Assembly: GCA_964399535.1 (NCBI GenBank)
Contig: CAYNRE010000070.1
Location: forward strand, 62,001 to 126,000
DNA from: CAYNRE01 sp964399535
GTDB lineage: Bacteria > Planctomycetota > Planctomycetia > Pirellulales > CAYNRE01
DNA: 64,000 nt
Direction: 5' to 3'
Shown: piece by piece, positions 55,039 through 61,856 of the stretch
Layout of the letters: each line of letters opens with the position of its first letter
Numbering within the stretch: position 1 is the first letter of the stretch
The notes under the pieces: model-generated
Told to the model about the DNA's origin: nothing
What the model saw: the letters and a program-made list of their open reading frames with translations, nothing else
The model's database searches: none
Program-made: the position numbers and the translations under genes

Positions 55039-56148
55039 CTAGCGAGGAGAGTAAATGCGGTCGAATACACCCCCGTCGGAGAAGAACCGTTGTTCGGCAT
55101 CTTCCCAGTCTCGGGCGATGTCCGCGATCGAAAACAACTGAATTTCAGGCAAGTGGGCCAACTCCGCCTGGAGCAGTTCGGGCTTGGCGGGGCGGTAATG
55201 GTGCCGGGCGATGATGGCTTGCCCGACATCGGTGTAGAGAAAGTTGAGGTACGCTTCGGCGACCGGGCGAGAGCCCTTCCGCTCGACATTCTGATCGACC
55301 ACCGCCACGCGAGGCTCGGCCCGAATGCTGATCGGCGGGTAGACCAGCTCCAACTCGCCCTTCGACTCGGCCACTTCCAGGTAGGCCTCGTTTTCCCAGG
55401 TCAAATGCACGTCGCCGATTTGTTTCTGGGCAAAGGTGGTAGTCGCCGCGCGGGCTCCCGAGTCGAGCACGGGCGTGTGCTGGTAGAGCTTGGTCACCAG
55501 CTCGAGTGCGTCGTCGTCGGATCCCCCGCGCTGGGTAACGCTGCCCCAGGCCGCCAATAGGCTGAGTTTGCCGTTGCCCGAGGTTTTCGGGTTCGGCGTG
55601 ATGACTTCGATGCCGTCGCGGACCAGGTCGGACCAGTCTTTAATCGCTTTCGGGTTCCCCTTGCGCACCACGAAGACGATCGTCGACGAATAGGGCAGGG
55701 CACCGTTGGGCAGCCGGTCCATCCAATCGCTGCCGATCAATCCGGCCTTGGCGATCGCTTGGGTATCGGTCCACATGGCCAGGGTGACGACGTCGGCCTC
55801 CAGGCCGTCGATGACTGCCCGGGCCTGTGACGACGACCCGCCGTGCGATTGGCGGATGGTGACCTTGGTGCCGTGGTTTTTTTCGTAGTCGGCGACGAAG
55901 GCCGCGTTCAAGTCGCGCCAAAGTTCCCGCGTCGGGTCGTACGACACATTGAGCAGCTCAATCTCGGCCGGCACATCACCGCCGCTGCGGTCACCACTCG
56001 CGGCGGCCGAACCGGCCGTGTCCGACGAAGCGGCCGAGCAGCCCCCCAGGACCAGCGGGCCCAGGGCCAGTAGCCCCACGACCGCGCGGAATACCACCCT
56101 GGCCCTCGCCACACGCCAGGCCGGATCCGCAAGCAAATCGTTGCGCAT
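55039..56148 (-). CDS. Sulfate ABC transporter substrate-binding lipoprotein
   Basis: 369 residues from the ATG that has GGAGG 6 bases upstream; the ATG two codons earlier abuts the ribosome site and is rejected. A lipobox is present (VLGGC, Cys about 37). Sulfate-binding protein landmarks are clear: LLNVSYDPTRELW, QSHGGSSSQARAVIDGLEADVVTLA, ITPNPKTSGNGK and the C-terminal NFLYTDVGQAIIARHHYRP. It binds sulfate (or thiosulfate) outside the inner membrane and delivers it to CysT/CysW. It is the first gene of the operon, behind a near-consensus sigma-54 promoter. Confidence 0.94.
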   Translation of the reverse strand: MRNDLLADPAWRVARARVVFRAVVGLLALGPLVLGGCSAASSDTAGSAAASGDRSGGDVPAEIELLNVSYDPTRELWRDLNAAFVADYEKNHGTKVTIRQSHGGSSSQARAVIDGLEADVVTLAMWTDTQAIAKAGLIGSDWMDRLPNGALPYSSTIVFVVRKGNPKAIKDWSDLVRDGIEVITPNPKTSGNGKLSLLAAWGSVTQRGGSDDDALELVTKLYQHTPVLDSGARAATTTFAQKQIGDVHLTWENEAYLEVAESKGELELVYPPISIRAEPRVAVVDQNVERKGSRPVAEAYLNFLYTDVGQAIIARHHYRPAKPELLQAELAHLPEIQLFSIADIARDWEDAEQRFFSDGGVFDRIYSPR

Positions 56149-56286
56149 CGTCATCCTCCGTCAGTCTGTTCGACTGGTTCCTGTTCCGCGGGTTTCCGGG
56201 GCCAGCGGGCCAAGCTAACCCTGGAGCTACTTCGTTCCGCCATCGGCGCGAACTGGGCCGCGACAGCCGCTGGCCAAATCGAGATA

Positions 56287-56302
56287 GGCAAGGCGTGTGC
56301 CA
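56287..56302 (-). promoter_or_regulatory. Sigma-54 promoter of the sulfate operon
   Basis: The minus strand reads TGGCACACGCCTTGCC: TGGCAC, five bases, TTGC, with GG and GC ten bases apart. Only the base after TTGC and the -21 position differ from consensus. The predicted start is near 56277, giving a leader of about 130 bases. Confidence 0.7.
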
Positions 56303-56313
56303 AATGGCGAATG

Positions 56314-56329
56314 TGGCCTAAATCTTGCG
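56314..56329 (+). promoter_or_regulatory. Possible sigma-54 promoter of the activator gene
   Basis: TGGCCTAAATCTTGCG keeps GG-N10-GC and TTGC but lacks the CAC of the -24 box. It points at the activator gene about 130 bases away. Confidence 0.35.
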
Positions 56330-56363
56330 TTCCAGGGCTGTACGGCGGAAAATCGGATCAAAA

Positions 56364-56380
56364 CCGATCAAATATCACGG
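56364..56380. promoter_or_regulatory. Candidate activator site 2 (imperfect inverted repeat)
   Basis: The minus strand reads CCGTGATATTTGATCGG, nearly the same as the core of the perfect site 43 bases away. The same stretch lies within AAACCG-N11-CGGTTT. About 75 bases upstream of the sulfate operon promoter. Confidence 0.45.
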
Positions 56381-56405
56381 TTTAGCCCTGCCCTGGCGCT
56401 CAGTC

Positions 56406-56425
56406 GTCCGTGACATTTCACGGAC
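56406..56425. promoter_or_regulatory. Candidate activator site 1 (perfect inverted repeat)
   Basis: GTCCGTGACATTTCACGGAC has perfect 8-base arms around CATT. It lies about 110 bases upstream of the sulfate operon -24 box, the usual place for an enhancer bound by a sigma-54 activator, and in the leader of the activator gene. Confidence 0.55.
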
Positions 56426-56469
56426 CCAGGGCGAGTCACGGGCTGGCGACTGTCGGGGGAAAGGTACTC

Positions 56470-58059
56470 ATGGATTCGTTCGGAACGCTCCTGCTCGATG
56501 TCTGGCGTGAAGCCTGCCGGCACATCGAAATCGGAGAATCGGTGCCGCTGGGGTCGCCCCTGTTGTCGCGGCGATTGCCGGTCGACCTGGTCATCGTCCG
56601 CCGGTTCGATGTGCAGCGCCACGCCATTGAAACCGTTGCCGCCGGCTTGGGCGGCCCTGGGCCAGCTCCGAGCCAGAACCGAAGCGACTGCACCCCCGAG
56701 GAGTTCGAACAGGTGCTTACCTGGTGCCGGCGAAACCAGGTCGTGCAGCAATCGCTCGCGGCCGGTACCGGCGAACTTCTACCGGGCATGTTGCCGCCGG
56801 GAATCGAGGGGGAAGTGCTCGTCGGCCCTCTGAATTCGGTCGAGGGACCGGCCGGGTTGGTGATTCTGGTGGCCCGGGCGCCCCATCACTTCAAGGCGCG
56901 CCACTTCGAGATGATGCAACTATTGCTCGAGCCCTTTAGCATCTGGCTGGAAAACGACCGCCGGATGCGCGAGCTGCGCGTGCAGCGCGAGGCCGCCGAG
57001 GCCGAGAAACAATCGCTGCTCAACCGCTTGGGCCGCAGCGACCTGACCGACTCCATCATCGGCTCGCACTCAGGGCTGCGGGGCGTCATGGAACGCGTGG
57101 ACCTGGTTTCGCGTACCAATGTGCCCGTGCTCATTCTCGGCGAAACCGGTTCCGGAAAAGAAGTCGTCGCCCGCGCCATTCATACCCGAAGCGACCGGGC
57201 CGGCGGTCCGTTCTTGCGAGTGAACTGCGGCGCCATCGCACCCGAGTTGGTCGATTCCGAGCTCTTCGGCCATGAGCGCGGCAGCTTCACCGGTGCCCTG
57301 GGGCAGCGCAAGGGGTGGTTTGAGCGGGCCGATGGAGGCACTTTGTTCCTGGACGAGTGCGGCGAGCTGCCCCCCGCCGTGCAAGTGCGTTTGCTGAGGG
57401 TGCTGCAAGATGGCAGCTTCGAACGCGTGGGGGGAGAACAGCCGTTGCATGTCGATGTGCGGGTTATCGCGGCCACGCACCGCGACCTGAAAGCCATGGT
57501 CGCCGACGGGCGCTTTCGCGAAGATCTTTGGTACCGGCTGGCGGTCTTCCCCATTCACCTCCCTTCGCTGCGCGAGCGGCCCGAGGACATCCCCGAGTTG
57601 GCCGCGCATTTGGCCCTCAAGTCAGCCCGCCGGCTTGGGCTTCCCCCTTGCCTGCCTTCCGGAGACGACGTGCGGGCCCTGCTCGCTTATTCCTGGCCCG
57701 GCAATGTCCGTGAGCTGGGCGCGGTGCTCGAACGCGCCGCAATTCTGGGCGGGGGGCATCGGCTGGATATCGCCACGGCGCTGGGAACCGCGCCCGTGGA
57801 ACGCGCGCCGACCACGCTGGCCGCGCCCCCTTCGACTGCGCAAAGCCCGCTGGCAAGCAACGAGCCTTTTCTCACCTTGGACCAGGCCATGGCCCAACAC
57901 ATTCGCGCGGCGCTTGAGCGAACCGGCGCGCGGATCGAGGGCCCGCACGGCGCCGCCGCGCTGCTGGGAATTAATCCGCACACGCTTCGTGCGCGGATGC
58001 GCAAACTGAGAATCAATTGGGCCGAGTATCGCGCGGTCAACGGCCTGCGTTCGGCCTGA
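56470..58059 (+). CDS. Sigma-54-dependent transcriptional activator (GAF-AAA+-Fis)
   Basis: 529 residues from the ATG after AAAGG. An N-terminal sensory region of about 165 residues has GAF-like pattern and a short coiled coil (about 165-190). The AAA+ core has Walker A GETGSGKE (about 224-231), the sigma-54 contact loop as GSFTGA instead of GAFTGA (about 271-276), Walker B TLFLDE (291-296) and the arginine-finger region FREDLWYRLAVFPI. A Fis-type HTH closes the protein (RTGARIEGPHGAAALLGINPHTLRARMRKLRI). It diverges from the sulfate operon, whose promoter is sigma-54 type, so it is the likely activator. The GAF ligand is unknown. Confidence 0.92.
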   Translation: MDSFGTLLLDVWREACRHIEIGESVPLGSPLLSRRLPVDLVIVRRFDVQRHAIETVAAGLGGPGPAPSQNRSDCTPEEFEQVLTWCRRNQVVQQSLAAGTGELLPGMLPPGIEGEVLVGPLNSVEGPAGLVILVARAPHHFKARHFEMMQLLLEPFSIWLENDRRMRELRVQREAAEAEKQSLLNRLGRSDLTDSIIGSHSGLRGVMERVDLVSRTNVPVLILGETGSGKEVVARAIHTRSDRAGGPFLRVNCGAIAPELVDSELFGHERGSFTGALGQRKGWFERADGGTLFLDECGELPPAVQVRLLRVLQDGSFERVGGEQPLHVDVRVIAATHRDLKAMVADGRFREDLWYRLAVFPIHLPSLRERPEDIPELAAHLALKSARRLGLPPCLPSGDDVRALLAYSWPGNVRELGAVLERAAILGGGHRLDIATALGTAPVERAPTTLAAPPSTAQSPLASNEPFLTLDQAMAQHIRAALERTGARIEGPHGAAALLGINPHTLRARMRKLRINWAEYRAVNGLRSA

Positions 58060-58418
58060 CCTGGAAACTGGTTCAGCGCCGGGCACAACGCCGCGCCAAA
58101 GATCGGCACTGAGCCGGCACGCAATCCACTCGGAATCATTCGTTTTTTGGCCAGCCGACCCCCGCCACCAAGGGCCCTCGGGACGGTGCGCGGCCTGTGC
58201 GCCGGGTTGGCGCAGGGCGCCGGCCAGCTATACTCAATGTCCGCCTTCTCAGGCTCACTTGTCATCGCGTGGTGCGGCGGCGTCGAAGCTGGGCCTCACG
58301 GCTGGCCCCCCAACCGGGCATGGCCGGCCATATTCAGTTACCCAGTCGCCCATCCGGCGCCGCCTGCCACAGGCCACCGGTGGATCGCACACGACAACCT
58401 CGCACACGAGACTTACTC
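58060..58418. other. Region between activator and methyltransferase genes
   Basis: Carries a probable sigma-70 promoter (listed) and then about 185 bases of leader. The methyltransferase frame is open across part of it, but the encoded residues are Arg/Pro-rich and unlike protein. Confidence 0.5.
58207..58234 (+). promoter_or_regulatory. Candidate promoter of the methyltransferase gene
   Basis: TTGGCG and TATACT are separated by 16 bases. Spacing and -10 are good. Confidence 0.45.
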
Positions 58419-59219
58419 TTGTCATCCAATCTTACCGAACGACAGAACCGAGAGCGGGAAGAATTCGACACTCTTTACGCACGGATCGAACCGCGACAGG
58501 ATTTCAACCGCTTCGAGGAAAAGCGCCATACCTACGGCCCCTGGAACCAATACTGGCAGGTCTACGATTTCGTCCGCCGCCACGCCGGGCCCGGCAAGCG
58601 CCTGCTAGTCTACGGCTGCGGCCATGGAACCACGGCGGTGGTTTATGCCAAACTGGGCTACGAAGTGTACGGCTTCGATATTTCGCCGGTGGGCGTTGCC
58701 AAGGCCCAGCGGCTGGCCGAGGTGGCCGGAGTAAGCGACCGTGTGCATCTGAGCGTGCAGCCGGCCGAGCAAATCGATTACCCCGCTGAATTCTTCGACG
58801 TGGTCGAAGGGGTAAATATCCTGCACCACGTCGACCTGTCGCGGGCGTTGCCCGAACTGCGGCGTGTGCTTAAGCCGGGGGGCGTGGCGATCTTCAAAGA
58901 CTCGCTCGCCACGCCGCGGCGCGACCGCATACACGCGATGCCGCCGTTTCGCTGGATTCTGCCCCCGGGCACCAAGAACGTCCGCCTGGGCATGGTTTAC
59001 GAAAAAACGCCCGACGAACAGCCGCTCACTCCTCAGAACCTGGCAGCCATTCGCCAGGAATTTCCCAAGTTCGAAACCGAGCAGTACCGAGTCCTGGCGC
59101 TCTTCTCGACGTTTATGAAGAGCCGAACTTTTCTGGAGAAGTGCGACGCCTGGCTATTTCGCGTATTCCCGGCGGCTCGGCGGCTCGGCGACCACGTGAT
59201 CATTCGCCTGCAGAAATAG
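58419..59219 (+). CDS. Class I SAM-dependent methyltransferase
   Basis: About 266 residues from a TTG before SSNLTERQNRE; the exact start is uncertain because the frame extends upstream without a good ribosome site. The core has motif I LLVYGCGHGTTAVVYAKLG, acidic motif II (YEVYGFDIS), and motif post-I/III (FFDVVEGVNILHHVDLSRALPELRRVLKPGGVAIF), typical of UbiE/Methyltransf_11 relatives. The substrate cannot be inferred. The end overlaps the convergent HAD gene by 20 bases. Confidence 0.87.
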   Translation: MSSNLTERQNREREEFDTLYARIEPRQDFNRFEEKRHTYGPWNQYWQVYDFVRRHAGPGKRLLVYGCGHGTTAVVYAKLGYEVYGFDISPVGVAKAQRLAEVAGVSDRVHLSVQPAEQIDYPAEFFDVVEGVNILHHVDLSRALPELRRVLKPGGVAIFKDSLATPRRDRIHAMPPFRWILPPGTKNVRLGMVYEKTPDEQPLTPQNLAAIRQEFPKFETEQYRVLALFSTFMKSRTFLEKCDAWLFRVFPAARRLGDHVIIRLQK

Positions 59220-60252
59220 CTGTCGCCCGGCCGGTTCGCTGTCGCCCGGCACTCGTCGCGCGCGCTTCGCCTGACTCGGGAAACACGACCCGCCAGTCGG
59301 CCTTCATATCCACGACGGTCCATCCTCGCTGGCCGGCTTCGTCCAGGGCACGGTCGAGCCGGCCCACGTGCGCAGCGCGGTCGTAGGCCCATTCGCGCTC
59401 GCCATCGGTATGGTGCACCAGCAGCCCGAATCGCCGCCCACTTCCCGCCGCGGTCCATTGCAGCATCGCCAGATCGCCATCCGAGTTGCCGAAGGCGGCC
59501 AGGGGCCGGCGACCAATGTGCCGCCAAATGCCGACCGGCTTACCTTCCCGGTCGTCGTTGAGCACCAGCTCAGGCAACTTGACCAGCACGGGCTGCCCCT
59601 GGCGCTGCTCGAGCCGCAATCCGCCAGTCGACCCGATGACTTGCTCGGGCGGAATTCCATAAACCCGCTCGGTCCAGGGTCGCATGAACTCGATTCCACC
59701 TCCCGACACGATGAAGGTCTTGAATTCGTGGGCCCGCAAATAATCCAGTAGTTCCAGCATCGGTTGGTACACCATCTCGGTAAACCGCTTGCCGGTGGTG
59801 GGGTGGCGGGCGGTCGAGAGCCAGTCGCTAACCAGTTGAGCGAACTCCTCGGTGGTCATACCGGCATGCGTCGTCGCGAGCAGCGCGGCCAGGCCCGCCT
59901 CGCCCGATTCCAGCGCGCCGGCCAGGTCGCCCCGGAGCAGCGCGGCAAACGGCTCCTTGGTCGTCCACTCGGGGTGCTCAGGGGCCAGCGTCTTGACCCG
60001 GTCGACCGCGAACAGCAATTGCACGTAAACGGGCTGTTCGGCCCAGAGCGTGCCGTCGTTGTCGAAGACCGCGATCCGCTCCGGGGCCGGCACGAAATCG
60101 GGCGACCCCCGGCCGGTTACCTGGGCCACAAAGCCCAGAATCGCCTGTTTGGGCGCCGTATCGTTCCATGAGGGGAGCGGATCCTCGGCCCTGGCGATTG
60201 GCAGAACCCAACAGCACACCAACAGCGCAGCCACGATCCAAGTCGAACGCAT
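59200..60252 (-). CDS. Secreted HAD-family phosphatase
   Basis: 350 residues. The ATG of MRSTWIVAALL was chosen: it starts a signal peptide (about 1-22) and has GGGGGAGAG 6 bases before it; the longer frame is rejected. HAD motif I is FDNDGTLW (Asp64, Asp66), motif II TFIVSGGG, and motif IV AAFGNSDGDLAML, so the active site appears intact. It resembles phosphoserine phosphatase-like HAD enzymes acting outside the cytoplasm. It is the last gene after the GH63-like and GH13 genes and may share their transcript (29-base gap). Confidence 0.87.
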   Translation of the reverse strand: MRSTWIVAALLVCCWVLPIARAEDPLPSWNDTAPKQAILGFVAQVTGRGSPDFVPAPERIAVFDNDGTLWAEQPVYVQLLFAVDRVKTLAPEHPEWTTKEPFAALLRGDLAGALESGEAGLAALLATTHAGMTTEEFAQLVSDWLSTARHPTTGKRFTEMVYQPMLELLDYLRAHEFKTFIVSGGGIEFMRPWTERVYGIPPEQVIGSTGGLRLEQRQGQPVLVKLPELVLNDDREGKPVGIWRHIGRRPLAAFGNSDGDLAMLQWTAAGSGRRFGLLVHHTDGEREWAYDRAAHVGRLDRALDEAGQRGWTVVDMKADWRVVFPESGEARATSAGRQRTGRATAISAGE

Positions 60253-60280
60253 TTCAAACTCTCCCCCCGGGCGCGAGATT

Positions 60281-61768
60281 CTACGACGTCCCCCGATCCT
60301 GAAACTCCAGCACATGGCCGCCCCAGCCGGCCAGTTCCACGAACAGGCCGCCGGTCGCCAGCGATTCCCCCTGCCAGTCGAAGTGCCCACCGGTGAGCAG
60401 GTCGGCCAACCGCCAGTCGTGCGCTCGCAAATCGTCGCCCGGAAGCGAGATCAGTGCCTGGCTCGCGTGCGGCGCGTAGTTCACGGCCACGATCAACCGC
60501 TGTCCGTCGGAACCGCGCCATTGCCAGGCCAGCACCGATTGGCAACTGGCGTTGCCAGGCCAGGCCGGGCGGCACTCGAGCAATTGCCATTGGCCGTTGC
60601 GCACCTCGTCGCGGCGCACGATGGCGAGCAGCCGCCGGTAGAATTCGGTCGTGGGCGCGTCGACCGGCTCTTGGGGCCCTCGAATCAAGTGGGGCGAGAT
60701 GCGCACTCGGTTGCCTTCGAACTGCCCCTGGTGGAAAAAGCGCATCCCAGGGGTCAGAAAGGTAACCAGCGCCGCGGCCCGGTGCATCTCGGGCGAAAAG
60801 GTCGCCGCGGCCCGCGGCTCGTCGTGGTTTTCGAGAAAGCGGGCCAGTTTGTCCTGAAAATCCAGGCCGGCTAGCAAGTGGTCGCGCACGGGCCGGGCTT
60901 TACCGGCGCGAAGGCGGTCGTACATCCGCTTGTCGTAGGTGTAGCTGAACCCTTGCTGTTGGAGCGTCCACTCCAGGTCCCAGTACACTTCGGCCAGAAA
61001 GCAAAAATCCGGGTGTTCGCCGCGCACCTCGGCCGTGGCCCGCGGCCAAAACGGCTCGCACGCAATGTTCCAAGTGCGCTGGAACACCTCGGGCAGCACC
61101 AGCATGGCCATATCGCAGCGCAGGCCGTCGCACTGGCTGGCCATGCGCCGCAGCTCGCCGCGCAGGGCCTCTTGCGCGGCGGGGTTGCCATAGTTGAGCT
61201 GCACGGTGTCGGGCCAGCCCGGGAAGTACGGGTCGCGGCCGTGGGCCACGATGCGGTCGCCGCCGGCGCCGGTCAGGCGCAGATAGTTCTGAGGAGCGCG
61301 CTCCAAGTCCGCGGCGGTTCCGGCCACGAAATAGTCGGGGTGGGCTTCCACCCAGGGATGATCCGGCGCCAGGTGGTTGGGTACGAAATCGAGCATCAAC
61401 CGCAGCCCCCGCTGGCGGAGCCGTTGGCGAAGCCGGGCCAGGGCCGCGTCGCCCCCCAGGTTTTGGTGAACGGTGTAGCCGGTGATCGCGAAACCCGAGC
61501 CGGCAACGTCGTCGTCGCTCAGGTCGGGTAGCGTCTGCCGGAACTCTTCGAGCCATTGCGGCTGGCTGCGCGAAACCCGCTGGGCCGCCAACCCCGTTTG
61601 CCAGACGCTGAGCAGCCAGACGAAATCCACTCCCGCCGCGGCCCAGCGATCGAGCTCTTCATCCGGTACGTCGTCGAGCGTGGCCGCGCGGCCCAGCGAC
61701 CGGCCCAGGCTGGTCAGCCAGACCCGGGTGTTCACCTGAAACAGCGTGGGATAACGAGGCGAGTTCAC
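60281..61768 (-). CDS. GH13 alpha-amylase family glycosidase
   Basis: 495 residues without signal peptide. The four GH13 regions are readable: DFVPNH (127-132), GLRCDM with nucleophile Asp219, FLAEVYWD with acid/base Glu260, and FLENHDE with His-Asp 315-316. The C-terminal part looks like a beta-sandwich domain. It acts on an alpha-glucan or an alpha-glucoside such as trehalose or sucrose; I cannot choose. It lies 88 bases downstream of the GH63-like gene on the same strand. Confidence 0.92.
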   Translation of the reverse strand: MNSPRYPTLFQVNTRVWLTSLGRSLGRAATLDDVPDEELDRWAAAGVDFVWLLSVWQTGLAAQRVSRSQPQWLEEFRQTLPDLSDDDVAGSGFAITGYTVHQNLGGDAALARLRQRLRQRGLRLMLDFVPNHLAPDHPWVEAHPDYFVAGTAADLERAPQNYLRLTGAGGDRIVAHGRDPYFPGWPDTVQLNYGNPAAQEALRGELRRMASQCDGLRCDMAMLVLPEVFQRTWNIACEPFWPRATAEVRGEHPDFCFLAEVYWDLEWTLQQQGFSYTYDKRMYDRLRAGKARPVRDHLLAGLDFQDKLARFLENHDEPRAAATFSPEMHRAAALVTFLTPGMRFFHQGQFEGNRVRISPHLIRGPQEPVDAPTTEFYRRLLAIVRRDEVRNGQWQLLECRPAWPGNASCQSVLAWQWRGSDGQRLIVAVNYAPHASQALISLPGDDLRAHDWRLADLLTGGHFDWQGESLATGGLFVELAGWGGHVLEFQDRGTS

Positions 61769-61856
61769 GAGGTTTCTCGGCGAAGTGGTCGCGGCTGGGT
61801 GCGGTTCTCGATCGCTGGCCGGTGCTGCCCGCGGTCTGGCGGTGGTGCGCTGCTCG

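Larger units (their letters stand above)
56149..56469. other. Divergent regulatory region of the sulfate operon and its activator
   Basis: Contains two sigma-54-type promoter matches and two related inverted repeats, each listed separately. No gene. Confidence 0.7.
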
